In this document: positions 1 to 8,471 of the stretch, piece by piece
How the letters are laid out: each line of letters starts with the position of its first letter
Position numbering within the stretch: position 1 is the stretch's first letter
Assembly: GCF_026015885.1 (NCBI RefSeq)
Contig: NZ_JAPDUG010000002.1
Location: 248,001-312,000, forward strand
Origin: Halocynthiibacter sp. SDUM655004
GTDB lineage: Bacteria; Pseudomonadota; Alphaproteobacteria; Rhodobacterales; Rhodobacteraceae
Direction: 5' to 3'
Length of the DNA: 64,000 bases
Position numbers and translations under genes: made by a program
The notes under the pieces: model-generated
The model's input: only the letters and a program-made list of their open reading frames with translations
Databases searched by the model: none
Told to the model about the DNA's origin: nothing

Positions 1-288
1 GACGGCATTGATATCGGCGCGACTGCCGGTAGCGCGGTCAAAGCAGCGGATGCCGGAACAGTTGCAGCGATCACAACGAACACCGACGGCGTAACGATTG
101 TTGTGCTGCGCCATGCGGATGGGCTTCTGACGATCTATGCAAATGTCGAGGGCGTATCGATCAAGAAGGGCGATAAGGTGAAGAGAAACCAGGCGATTGC
201 CAAGGTCCGCAATGGCAACCCATCCTATCTGCACTTCGAAGTACGCAAAGGCTTTGATAGCGTCGATCCGATGCCCTATCTTTCATAA
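1..288 (+). CDS. NlpD/EnvC-like degenerate LytM (M23) domain protein, 3' end
   Basis: The reading frame is open from base 1, so only the C-terminal 95 residues are present. They form a LytM/M23 fold (GIDIGA, IYANVEG, LHFEVR). In active M23 peptidases zinc and catalysis need a YAH motif and an HxH motif. Here these read YAN and YLH, so two key histidines appear to be missing. That pattern is known from NlpD and EnvC, which activate cell-wall amidases rather than cut peptidoglycan themselves. I infer the same role in cell division. The neighbouring tat operon fits the usual surE-pcm-nlpD-tat neighbourhood of this order. The upstream part lies outside the window. Confidence 0.75.
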   Translation, partial: DGIDIGATAGSAVKAADAGTVAAITTNTDGVTIVVLRHADGLLTIYANVEGVSIKKGDKVKRNQAIAKVRNGNPSYLHFEVRKGFDSVDPMPYLS

Positions 289-307
289 GTGACAGTATTC
301 AAAACAG

Positions 308-341
308 AAAAAGGCGCGCCATAACGGTGCGCCTTTTTTGT
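308..341. terminator. Bidirectional Rho-independent terminator
   Basis: GGCGCGCC and GGTGCGCC form a stem around an ATAAC loop, flanked by an A-run on the left and a T-run on the right. It can therefore stop both the rightward NlpD-like gene and the leftward tat-ATPase operon. Confidence 0.8.
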
Positions 342-362
342 ATTTAAGAGTGTGAAACGAAC

Positions 363-1220
363 TTAGAGAGAAACGCCTCTGCGCCCTGCAAGATCGGTGA
401 AGTATTGCCATGCAACGCGCCCCGAACGGCTTCCTCGTGTGGCCTGCCATTCGATGGCCTCTGCCCAGAGTGTATCTTCGTCAATCTCGATGCCGTATTC
501 CTTGCAATAGCCACGGATCATATCGAGGTACTCATCCTGCGAACATGGGTGGAACCCGAGCCACAGACCAAACCGATCCGAGAGCGACACCTTCTCCTCA
601 ACAGCCTCAGATGGGTTGATGGAAGAGCTACGTTCGTTTTCGATCATGTCACGTGGCATCAAGTGACGGCGGTTCGATGTGGCATAGAACACAACATTCT
701 CAGGCCGTCCTTCGATGCCGCCATCCAACACCGCTTTGAGCGATTTGTAGTGCTGGTCATCATGCGAGAAGCTCAAGTCGTCGCAAAACAGAAGGAAGCG
801 TTCTGACGAGGCGCGCAGCAGTGAGAGCAAGCGGCCAATGCTTGGCAAATCTTCACGCTGAACTTCAACGATCTTAAGGCCAAGCCCTTGGCGCAGAACC
901 TCGGCATGAATGGATTTCACAAGGCTCGACTTACCCATACCACGGGCGCCCCATAGGAGCGCATTGTTTGCCGGAAGCCCGCGTGCGAACTGCAAGGTAT
1001 TCTCGAGAAGCGTGTCTCGCGAGCGGTTGATGCCCACAAGAAGCGACAAGTCCACGCGATTTACCTCTGGCACCGGCGCGAGCCGATCGGGCGCAACATG
1101 CCAGACGAAAGCATCCGCCTCGGAAAAATCGGGAGCACCTGCGGGGGCCGGAGACATACGCTCAAGTGCATCGGCAATGCGGCGCAAATCAACGTTATTC
1201 ATCGGCTGCTTTTCCGTCAT
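363..1220 (-). CDS. DUF815-family AAA+ ATPase
   Basis: A protein of about 285 residues with a P-loop (GARGMGKSS) and a Walker B-like stretch (LLFCDDLSF), followed by a sensor-like region (VVFYATSNRR). This matches the DUF815 family of predicted P-loop ATPases of unknown substrate. Two starts are possible: ATG at 1220 (MTEKQP) or ATG at 1202 (MNNVDL). Both overlap the end of tatC, which suggests translational coupling as the last gene of the tat operon. The open frame extends further upstream to 1415, but that part lies inside tatC and looks non-coding. No function beyond ATP binding can be assigned from sequence. Confidence 0.85.
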   Translation of the reverse strand: MTEKQPMNNVDLRRIADALERMSPAPAGAPDFSEADAFVWHVAPDRLAPVPEVNRVDLSLLVGINRSRDTLLENTLQFARGLPANNALLWGARGMGKSSLVKSIHAEVLRQGLGLKIVEVQREDLPSIGRLLSLLRASSERFLLFCDDLSFSHDDQHYKSLKAVLDGGIEGRPENVVFYATSNRRHLMPRDMIENERSSSINPSEAVEEKVSLSDRFGLWLGFHPCSQDEYLDMIRGYCKEYGIEIDEDTLWAEAIEWQATRGSRSGRVAWQYFTDLAGRRGVSL

Positions 1221-2130
1221 CTTTGGTGCCTCGCCCGTCACGCTCGTCTTCGTCGTCGTCATCCTCAAAGGCGCCATCACCGTGGATATCCTCATCCCAC
1301 AGACCTTCAGCCTTGAGATAGGCTTCACGCTGTTTCTCAACACGGGAAACAAGCAAGATCGACACCTCATAGAGGCCGTAAACAACTGTGAACAGGATAA
1401 GCTGGGTGACAACATCCGGAGGTGTCACAAGTGCGGCAACGAGCAGAATGCCAACAACCGCATATTTCCGCACGCCCTTCAAACCACGCGCCGAAACAAG
1501 CCCCGCTTTGCCCATAAGTGTCAGCAAAACAGGAAGCTGGAAACACAGTCCGAATGCCAGAATAAATTTGAGCGACAAGTTCAGGCTTTCGCGCACCGAC
1601 CCAAGAAACACAGTCCGCAACTCTGAGTCTTCGGTCACTTCACCAACGCCCTCTCCTGTGAGCATCCGCGCAAGTGTCGGGATCGCGTCAGAGAAGCCGA
1701 TAAAGAAGTTCATCGCCAGCGGAGTCACCACGTAATGGGCGAAAGTCGCCCCCAGAAGGAACATTACAGGAGACGCAAAGATAAACGGAAGGAACGCGTT
1801 TTGTTCGTTTTTGTATAGCCCCGGCGCGATAAACCGCCAAAGCTGATAAGCAATCACAGGGAATGAAACAGCAAAACCGCCAATCACCGAAATTCGGATC
1901 AAGACAAAGAACTTCTCTTGTGGCGCAGTGAAGATCAATTGCGGGTTTTCACCGCGCGCGCGAAGAACATCTGCGATGGGCTGCGCAAGGAAGTTCAGGA
2001 TCGGTTCGGCAACAATAAATACCAGAACCATACCAACCAGAAACGCAATAACCGACCGGATTAGCCGTGTGCGTAGCTCTGTAAGGTGTTCGATTAACGG
2101 GGCGGAGCTGTCTTCGACCGAGTCGCTCAT
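1195..2130 (-). CDS. tatC: Sec-independent translocase subunit TatC
   Basis: TatC is the multi-spanning receptor of the twin-arginine pathway; with TatB it binds signal peptides of folded cofactor proteins at the inner membrane. The N-terminus (APLIEHLTELRTRL) is the classic TatC motif, and several hydrophobic segments follow. At 311 residues it is longer than E. coli TatC (258), owing to an acidic cytoplasmic tail (FEDDDDEDERDGRG). The start ATG overlaps the tatB stop codon as ATGA, so the two genes are translationally coupled. Confidence 0.97.
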   Translation of the reverse strand: MSDSVEDSSAPLIEHLTELRTRLIRSVIAFLVGMVLVFIVAEPILNFLAQPIADVLRARGENPQLIFTAPQEKFFVLIRISVIGGFAVSFPVIAYQLWRFIAPGLYKNEQNAFLPFIFASPVMFLLGATFAHYVVTPLAMNFFIGFSDAIPTLARMLTGEGVGEVTEDSELRTVFLGSVRESLNLSLKFILAFGLCFQLPVLLTLMGKAGLVSARGLKGVRKYAVVGILLVAALVTPPDVVTQLILFTVVYGLYEVSILLVSRVEKQREAYLKAEGLWDEDIHGDGAFEDDDDEDERDGRGTKDDGKAADE

Positions 2131-2777
2131 GTTGTTTTGCCTGTGCTCTTGGCCTTGGTGGCCTTCTTGGCAGCGGGTTTCGCCGCGGCTTTCGTTTTGG
2201 GCGTTGATTTGGCTGCGGGCTTTTTAGCTGCGGTTTTCTTCGCCGCCGGTTTCTTAGCGGCAGGCTTCTTCGCAGCTGGTGTCTTGGCTGGCTTTGCCGC
2301 CTCATCCGTTGCCTTGGCCGCATCTTCGGCGGCCTTCGCAGCAGCTTCTTCCGCTGCTTTCCGCTCTAGAGCCTTTTTCGCAGTCGCTTCCTGAATCTTC
2401 TTGCTCGCTTCAGTGCGTTCCTCAGACAACTTGGCTGTTTCGGATCCTGGCTTGGCTTTTGCCGCTACGCTTTCGGGTTTGTTGTTGCCCTTATTCTCGC
2501 CCGGGCTCCAGTCCTCAAACCGCTTAGCAACGCCATCAAGTTGATCAAGGCCGAGGCTCTTTTTCGACGTCACGTTTTTGAGGTCTTTGGCCACATCGGC
2601 AACGCCGGCGGAATCCGCCGCGTCGTTCATAGCCGACTGGAATTCACGCGCCATGCCCCGCGCTTTGCCGGTAAACCGGCCAACCGTTCGGAACATTCCG
2701 GGAAGGTCTTTGGGGCCGACCACGATCAAGGACACAACCCCGACCACAAGCAATTCGCTCCAGCCGATATCAAACAT
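2127..2777 (-). CDS. tatB: Sec-independent translocase subunit TatB
   Basis: Residues 1-60 are the typical TatB membrane helix and amphipathic helix (MFDIGWSELLVVGVVSLIVVG, then PKDLPGMFRTVG). The rest is an unusual low-complexity tail: an Ala/Lys/Glu helix-like stretch followed by tandem AAKKP repeats. TatB partners TatC in substrate recognition. An AGGA sequence sits about 10 bases before the ATG. The tail makes this 216-residue protein longer than E. coli TatB (171); such tails vary widely and are not needed for the fold. The gene lies between tatA and tatC, with ATGA overlap into tatC. Confidence 0.95.
   Translation of the reverse strand: MFDIGWSELLVVGVVSLIVVGPKDLPGMFRTVGRFTGKARGMAREFQSAMNDAADSAGVADVAKDLKNVTSKKSLGLDQLDGVAKRFEDWSPGENKGNNKPESVAAKAKPGSETAKLSEERTEASKKIQEATAKKALERKAAEEAAAKAAEDAAKATDEAAKPAKTPAAKKPAAKKPAAKKTAAKKPAAKSTPKTKAAAKPAAKKATKAKSTGKTT
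2130..2285 (-). repeat. tatB: Tandem AAKKP-type repeat encoding the TatB tail
   Basis: The last 50 or so codons of tatB repeat a five-residue unit of the form PAAKK with variants (TAAKK, PAAKS), rich in Lys, Ala, Pro and Thr like histone H1 tails. The DNA is correspondingly repetitive (GCNGCNAARAAR pattern), so its length may vary between strains. Confidence 0.8.
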
Positions 2778-2804
2778 CAGGACATCCTAACAATCTGGAA
2801 AAGA

Positions 2805-3017
2805 TCAGGCTTTGTCTTTTTCAGACTCAGGAGTTACGTCGCGCGCAACATCTGCGGTGTCTTCCAATTCTTTCTGACCTTCATTGATGCCTTTTTTGAA
2901 GCTGGTGATGCCCTTGCCAACTTCGCCCATCAGGGACGAGATCTTGCCACGGCCAAACAAGACCAAGACAACAACAGCGATCAGCAGCAGACCCGGCAAA
3001 CCAATATTATTCAGCAT
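2805..3017 (-). CDS. tatA: Sec-independent translocase subunit TatA
   Basis: A 70-residue protein with one N-terminal transmembrane helix ([17 protein letters not shown]), the FGRGK hinge, an amphipathic helix ([18 protein letters not shown]) and an acidic tail, the normal TatA/E layout. TatA multimers form the translocating assembly. I chose the ATG at 3017 because GGGAGAAAG lies just upstream; the frame continues further but without support. It is first in the leftward tatA-tatB-tatC-ATPase operon. Confidence 0.95.
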   Translation of the reverse strand: MLNNIGLPGLLLIAVVVLVLFGRGKISSLMGEVGKGITSFKKGINEGQKELEDTADVARDVTPESEKDKA

Positions 3018-3281
3018 TTTCTTTCTCCCAAGACAGGGCAACGCGCCCCGCCGTCATAGTTTCCCTACTGTATCTATTGGTTTGAGGCGGGGTTTCAAAT
3101 ACCCAATCGCACCGATTTGTGATGTTTTTACGCAGAATCCCCCGCTTTGTTGTCGCAGGGCAAAGAATTCGGCGTGATTTTCAGCAAACAACGAGGAAGT
3201 TACCCGCAACAGGCGAGCGGATGTCGCGTGCGACACCTTGGCGTGAAGAGCGTGAGAATACCGCGGGCGCTATTTTTGGCG

Positions 3282-4511
3282 TCACTCCGCGTTGAACACA
3301 AAGCATCGGTCGCGACGGATCATAAGCCAGAGCGCGGTGCCGACACGCGGCAAAAACACCGATGGAACCGTTGCGCGCAATGTAGAGCCGTCATAATCCA
3401 TTTGAAACTCGACAATGCTTTCACGGCCCATAAAGCGTGCTCGCGTCACTACGCCACGCGCTGGCGTTCCGTCGATCGAGGTTGGATTCGGCCCCTTGCC
3501 ACCGCGATCAAAGTCAATGCGCAGGTGCTGTGGTCGTATTGCGATATCAAGCATCGTGTCATCAGGTTTACCCGGAGCGAGGAACTGACCAAAGGGTGTC
3601 TCGCAGAGCGCTCCTTTAACCTTCCCGCGTATCACATTGATATCACTAAAGAAGCGCGCAGCCTCAAGATCAACCGGGCGGTTATAGATATTGTAGGGCG
3701 CGCCCAATTGTACGATCTCGCCATTGCGCATCAGCGCGATTTGGTCCGCCATGCGCATAGCTTCGTCAGGCTCATGCGTGACCAGCAATACCGCCGCTCC
3801 CTCTTCTTTAAGAACCGCAAGGGTTTCATCGCGGATATCATCGCGCAAGCGGTTATCGAGGCCGGAAAACGGCTCGTCCATGAGCATGATAGACGGACGC
3901 GGCGCAAGAGCGCGGGCGAGTGCCACGCGTTGCTGCTCGCCGCCAGAGAGTTCGTGGGGGTGGCTATCAATGAAATGCAGCAAACCGACGCGGCCGAGCA
4001 ATTCCTCGACCCGAGCGCGGGTTTCGTCCTTAGGACCATCCAACCCGAAGGCAACGTTCTGCCCCACAGTCAGATGGGGGAACAGTGCAAAATCCTGAAA
4101 CATCAGCCCGATCGAGCGGCGTTCTGGAGGGACGCGATAAACCGTGTCGCAGACAAGTTTATTGTCTACATAAATTTCACCGGAATCCTGCATATCTACG
4201 CCCGCGATAATCCGCAGTGTCGTTGATTTTCCGCACCCGGACGGCCCGAGAAGACAGGTCACCTGCCCCGGCATCACTTTGAGCGACACGTTATCTACAA
4301 CCCGCCGCCCACCAAATTCGCGCACGATGTTTCTTATCTCTAAGCGTGGTGCTTGAGAGTGAACTTGCGCGTCCGGATCTTCGCGCGTGAAAGGCTCTGC
4401 CGTTTCTGTGCTAGCGGGACTGGCAACAGTGGATACCTGCGCACCCGTAGCAGAATGCACCAGATCTTCAGAAGCAATCGAGTCCGTGGAAATCTTTTGA
4501 TCTTTGGTCAC
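3282..4511 (-). CDS. ABC transporter ATP-binding protein, FbpC/PotA type, no cognate permease nearby
   Basis: An ATPase of 409 residues with Walker A (GPSGCGKST), signature (LSGGEQQRV), Walker B (IMLMDEP) and H-loop (VTHEPDEA), then a C-terminal TOBE-like region ending in RRDRCFVFNAE. This composition is typical of iron(III), sulfate or polyamine importers. The predicted start is GTG at 4511 with a weak GGATAAGG upstream. The first 60 or so residues are a Ser/Thr/Glu-rich extension not usual in the family, so the true start may be internal. No binding protein or permease gene adjoins it; partners must lie elsewhere or the protein works alone. Confidence 0.8.
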   Translation of the reverse strand: MTKDQKISTDSIASEDLVHSATGAQVSTVASPASTETAEPFTREDPDAQVHSQAPRLEIRNIVREFGGRRVVDNVSLKVMPGQVTCLLGPSGCGKSTTLRIIAGVDMQDSGEIYVDNKLVCDTVYRVPPERRSIGLMFQDFALFPHLTVGQNVAFGLDGPKDETRARVEELLGRVGLLHFIDSHPHELSGGEQQRVALARALAPRPSIMLMDEPFSGLDNRLRDDIRDETLAVLKEEGAAVLLVTHEPDEAMRMADQIALMRNGEIVQLGAPYNIYNRPVDLEAARFFSDINVIRGKVKGALCETPFGQFLAPGKPDDTMLDIAIRPQHLRIDFDRGGKGPNPTSIDGTPARGVVTRARFMGRESIVEFQMDYDGSTLRATVPSVFLPRVGTALWLMIRRDRCFVFNAE

Positions 4512-4664
4512 GCGCGCGCCTTATCCGATATAAACGGTCAGAATGATCCGCAATCCTCGGGATAGCACCCACCCCAGACCTCGGCAACCCCGACGACCTG
4601 CTTTCGGCACAAGGTTACACGGTATGGCCGCAGAGAACACTGCCCTGCGGCCACAATGATATAG

Positions 4665-5444
4665 TTACATTGTCGAGTTCATCGCGCCGCCATCAAGCAG
4701 CACATTCTGGCCGATCATGTTGCCTGCGTACTGGCTGCACATGAATGCGCAAGTCGCGCCAAACTCTTCGGCAGTACCGTAGCGGCCTGTCGGAAGGGAA
4801 GCGGCACGTTGCGCAGAAGCCTCCTCAACGGAGATGCCCTGAGCATCGGCCACACCTTGGTCAAGACTCTCAGCGCGGTCTGTCGCGTGAATTCCGGGCA
4901 GCAAGTTGTTAATCACAACGCCATGCGGTGCAACCTGACGAGATGTCCCCGCAACATAACCGGTAAGTCCTGCACGCGCTGAGTTTGACAAACCAAGTAC
5001 CGCAATCGGAGATTTGACCGATTGGCTGGTGATGTTGACAACACGCCCCCATCCCTTCTCGATCATCTTGGGAAGCAGCGCTTTCATCAACGCAATCGGT
5101 GTAAGCATGTTGGCGTCAATCGCTTTGATGAAATCTTCGCGCTCCCAATCGGACCACATTCCCGGAGGCGGACCGCCCGCGTTTGTTACGAGGATATCAA
5201 CATCGGCCGCTTCCGCGAGGACCTTATTCCGCCCTTCTTCGCTCGTAATGTCAGCAGCAATTGCCACGACATCCACCCCATATTTATCGCGCAGTTCCTG
5301 TGCAGTTTTTTCGAGCGGACCTTCGGTACGCGCGTTCAGTACAAGATTAACCCCTTCTGCAGCCAAAGCCTCGGCACATCCGCGGCCAAGACCTTTGGAT
5401 GAAGCACACACCAAAGCGCGCTTGCCTGAAATTCCCATATCCAT
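4665..5444 (-). CDS. SDR-like oxidoreductase with altered catalytic motifs
   Basis: A 259-residue Rossmann-fold protein of the short-chain dehydrogenase superfamily. The cofactor loop reads CASSKGLG instead of TGxxxGxG, although the NAG element (VTNAGG) is kept. Where SDRs have YxxxK this protein has LSNSARAG, giving Ser and Arg in place of Tyr and Lys. A subgroup of FabG-like SDRs with imperfect motifs is known (BKR-like SDR-like), and this looks like a member. AGGAGA lies 7 bases upstream of the ATG. Substrate and even activity are uncertain. Confidence 0.8.
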   Translation of the reverse strand: MDMGISGKRALVCASSKGLGRGCAEALAAEGVNLVLNARTEGPLEKTAQELRDKYGVDVVAIAADITSEEGRNKVLAEAADVDILVTNAGGPPPGMWSDWEREDFIKAIDANMLTPIALMKALLPKMIEKGWGRVVNITSQSVKSPIAVLGLSNSARAGLTGYVAGTSRQVAPHGVVINNLLPGIHATDRAESLDQGVADAQGISVEEASAQRAASLPTGRYGTAEEFGATCAFMCSQYAGNMIGQNVLLDGGAMNSTM

Positions 5445-5729
5445 TGCATTCTCCTGTCTGAATTCCGCGTTAATGTAGCATAGTGATGACTGGGTTAAAC
5501 CGTAAGTTGTCGGCCACTCCTAAATCTTATGCTTAATAAACAACACGCCTCACTTTTTTGAGATTAACGCCACGTAAACCCTAAGTTTTGACGGTGTTTG
5601 GCCTTAATGTCGCCATGTGAAAAGACATATTTAACTTGTCCGGTCGTAAACTCTTAAGAGTGTGTATGTACGACGCGTAAGTTTCTAAGTATGTGGTTCG
5701 CCGAGTAAACGGTATCTAAGGATAAGAAT

Positions 5730-6380
5730 ATGAAGATTGCCTCCATTACCCCGCCTCAAGTAAACACCCGCGGCGCGTATCAGGCAACTTCTCGAGACCT
5801 CCCGAGCCAATCATTCATCGTATATCAATCAATCGAATTCATCGCGGTAAGCGGTGTGAATTACAATGAGCCCTTCGCTGATGGCGCCGCTCTTTGCCTT
5901 GATGATGAATACAAGCTGGTCAAAGGGTGCGCACCGGTCGAGATCGAAATCGGCATGACGGATCAGGCCACATTTACGATTTCCGAAAAGCAGTCGGCGA
6001 CAGGCCGGAAGGGCCAGATTTTTCTCGACAGCAAAGTTACTCTGATGACATCAGATGCAGACTGCGTTGAGGCGCTCGTACTTGCCGAGGTAAATCCGGC
6101 CAACATGATGCTCGAGAATATTTTCATTCTTCCGTTCGCTCCCCTACTTGACGACAAAGAGTATCGCTTGATCGAAATCCACCGTGAAGTTGACGTTGAG
6201 GACCTCATCGCCAATACCGCGAACTCTCAGGCGCGCAGAGCACGAAACGCCGCGCGCAAAGGCGCCGCTCCTTCTGGTCGACTAAACGAAGCGCCGCAAA
6301 ATCGGTCGATTGACACAGTTCCGAATTATGTACTCGCGTCGCTGCGGGATATTCAGTCCACAAGCAGTTTTAAGAACTAG
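5730..6380 (+). CDS. Uncharacterised 216-residue protein, possible Hint-family N-terminal module
   Basis: No signal peptide or membrane helix is visible. The middle looks like a beta-rich domain (EALVLAEVN, then IFILPFAPLLDDKEYRLIEIHRE). From memory, a similar stretch precedes the Hint (self-processing) domain in many Roseobacter Hint proteins, but the catalytic Hint segment that should follow is absent. Instead there is a basic tail (ARRARNAARKG) and a short Ser/Asn-rich end. This relationship is inference only. AAGGA is placed about 9 bases before the ATG. The gene stands alone between a leftward SDR gene and prfC, preceded by about 285 bases of AT-richer DNA. Confidence 0.7.
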   Translation: MKIASITPPQVNTRGAYQATSRDLPSQSFIVYQSIEFIAVSGVNYNEPFADGAALCLDDEYKLVKGCAPVEIEIGMTDQATFTISEKQSATGRKGQIFLDSKVTLMTSDADCVEALVLAEVNPANMMLENIFILPFAPLLDDKEYRLIEIHREVDVEDLIANTANSQARRARNAARKGAAPSGRLNEAPQNRSIDTVPNYVLASLRDIQSTSSFKN

Positions 6381-6508
6381 TTTCAGTCAACATCTATAGC
6401 CCTATTGCCAAGGCCTTAGGGAATAGATTTGCATTCAACAGGCGCTACATGTGTTCAGGGCTGCAACACCCCATTGCGCGGCCATTCGCACGCGAGTATA
6501 CCGCCGGC

Positions 6509-8116
6509 ATGACAGAGCAACTTTCCATAAAGTCCGATCTCCCCAAAGAGATTGCGCGCCGCCGCACATTCGCGATTATTTCCCACCCAGATGCAGGGAA
6601 AACCACACTGACTGAAAAGTTCCTTCTTTTCGGTGGCGCTATTCAGATGGCTGGCCAAGTGCGCGCGAAAGGCGAAGCGCGCCGCACGCGCTCTGACTTT
6701 ATGCAAATGGAAAAAGACCGCGGCATTTCCGTTTCCGCCTCGGCCATGTCGTTTGATTTCGGCCCCTACCGATTCAATTTGGTTGATACCCCCGGCCACT
6801 CGGATTTCTCCGAAGATACCTATCGTACGCTGACCGCTGTTGATGCCGCCGTTATGGTTATCGATGGCGCAAAAGGGATTGAGAGCCAGACGCAAAAACT
6901 CTTTGAAGTCTGCCGGATGCGCGATCTGCCGATCCTGACATTCTGTAACAAGATGGACCGAGAGAGCCGCGACACGTTTGATATCATTGATGAAATCCAA
7001 GAGAACCTTGCAATCGATGTAACGCCGGCAAGCTGGCCGATTGGGATGGGCCGCGATTTTCTTGGCTGTTACGATATGCTTCGCGACCGACTTGAGCTGA
7101 TGGACCGCGCGGACCGGAACAAGGTCGCCGAGAGCATTGAGATCAACGGGCTTGATGATCCTCTCCTTGAAGAGCATGTCCCAGCTGACCTGCTCGAAAA
7201 ACTTCGTGAAGAAGTTGAGATGGCCCGCGAACTTCTACCATCGCTTGACCACCAAGCGATGCTCGAAGGTACAATGACGCCAATTTGGTTTGGCTCTGCG
7301 ATCAACAGCTTTGGTGTTAAAGAACTAATGGACGGTATTGCCAACTATGGCCCAGAGCCACAGCCCCAATCCGCCTCACCGCGCCCTGTTGCACCGGACG
7401 AGAAGAAAGTCGCGGGTTTTGTTTTCAAGGTGCAGGCCAACATGGACCCGAAACACCGCGACCGAGTAGCTTTTGTCCGCCTTGCGTCGGGGCATTTCAA
7501 ACGCGGTATGAAACTCACACATGTCCGCAGCAAAAAGCCGATGGCAATCAGCAACCCTGTTCTCTTCCTCGCAAGCGATCGCGAACTGGCCGAAGAAGCA
7601 TGGGCAGGTGATATCATCGGGATTCCAAACCACGGCCAATTGCGCATCGGCGACACATTGACCGAAGGCGAACAAATCCGTGCAACTGGCATCCCAAGCT
7701 TTGCGCCCGAACTCCTGCAAGGCGTACGTTCTGGTGACCCACTCAAGGGCAAGCACCTCGAAAAAGCTCTCATGCAGTTCGCAGAAGAAGGCGCGGCAAA
7801 AGTCTTCAAGCCAACTTTTGGCTCGGGCTTCATCGTCGGCGTTGTCGGCGCGCTCCAATTCGAAGTCCTCGCCAGCCGGATCGAAATGGAATATGGCCTT
7901 CCCGTTCGTTTTGAGCCGAGCCAATTTACATCTGCCCGTTGGGTTGCTGGCGAGAAAACCGCAGTCGACAAGTTCGAAGCTGCCAACAAACAACACATCG
8001 CGCGGGACCATGATGGTGACATCGTCTATCTGACGCGTCTACAGTGGGACATCGACCGTATCGAGCGAGACTATCCAGACGTGAAGCTGACGGCGACGAA
8101 AGAGATGATGGTATAG
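6509..8116 (+). CDS. prfC: Peptide chain release factor 3
   Basis: RF3 is the GTPase that recycles RF1/RF2 from the ribosome after termination. All GTPase motifs are present: SHPDAGKTTLTEK (G1), DTPGHSDFS (G3) and FCNKMDRES (G4), followed by EF-Tu-like domain 2 and the RF3-specific C-terminal domain. I placed the start at ATG 6509 (MTEQLSIKSDLP) because the 535-residue product then fits the family (E. coli 529); a further in-frame extension upstream to 6449 looks unrelated. Confidence 0.97.
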   Translation: MTEQLSIKSDLPKEIARRRTFAIISHPDAGKTTLTEKFLLFGGAIQMAGQVRAKGEARRTRSDFMQMEKDRGISVSASAMSFDFGPYRFNLVDTPGHSDFSEDTYRTLTAVDAAVMVIDGAKGIESQTQKLFEVCRMRDLPILTFCNKMDRESRDTFDIIDEIQENLAIDVTPASWPIGMGRDFLGCYDMLRDRLELMDRADRNKVAESIEINGLDDPLLEEHVPADLLEKLREEVEMARELLPSLDHQAMLEGTMTPIWFGSAINSFGVKELMDGIANYGPEPQPQSASPRPVAPDEKKVAGFVFKVQANMDPKHRDRVAFVRLASGHFKRGMKLTHVRSKKPMAISNPVLFLASDRELAEEAWAGDIIGIPNHGQLRIGDTLTEGEQIRATGIPSFAPELLQGVRSGDPLKGKHLEKALMQFAEEGAAKVFKPTFGSGFIVGVVGALQFEVLASRIEMEYGLPVRFEPSQFTSARWVAGEKTAVDKFEAANKQHIARDHDGDIVYLTRLQWDIDRIERDYPDVKLTATKEMMV

Positions 8117-8119
8117 GGT

Positions 8120-8369
8120 ATGAGGCCAAGCAAACACTATCTCAGGGCTGCGGAGCTTTACATCAAGCTTCTGTTCAAAAAGAACGAACCATTTGATCCG
8201 CCCGTCCTCTATGACCGTGAGAAGAAGTTTGCTTACCTTCCCGTGCCGAAAGCGGCGCCCCCCCCTTTCTAGCCTCGATTCCCGTATAGTTGAGATGCTC
8301 GGTCGTATCGAAAAACAAGGTTTTCAACGTCCGAAGGAACTTCGGCTTTGTAATTGTCGAAAGTTATAA
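8120..8369 (+). pseudogene. Broken sulfotransferase-like N-terminus, frameshifted at a C8 tract
   Basis: Four bases after the prfC stop an ATG opens 50 codons (8120-8272) ending at TAG. The text KKFAYLPVPKAA resembles the start of sulfotransferase-family proteins, where a PKxAGxTS-like loop binds the PAPS 5' phosphate. Reading then runs into eight C residues (8258-8265) and stops. Shifting one base at that tract opens LSSLDSRIVEMLGRIEKQG and stops at 8367-8369. I read this as a decayed or frameshifted remnant. The match is short, so the family call is tentative; a genuine 50-residue peptide cannot be excluded. Confidence 0.4.
8258..8265 (+). repeat. C8 homopolymer at a frameshift point
   Basis: Eight consecutive C bases lie exactly where the sulfotransferase-like frame is lost. 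Such tracts can slip in replication or be miscounted in sequencing. Confidence 0.7.
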
Positions 8370-8471
8370 CAAGACCCAGAAACACAGATCCCACCTAAGG
8401 GGCTCGGGCATTTTGAACAAAAATGCTGTTAAAAATGAATCACATGAATTCAAGGTGCTATTTATTTCTTT

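Noticed and set aside
3054-3236. A 60-codon minus-strand frame between tatA and the ABC ATPase gene
   Set aside because: No ribosome site or known family; the 264-base gap probably holds the tat promoter.
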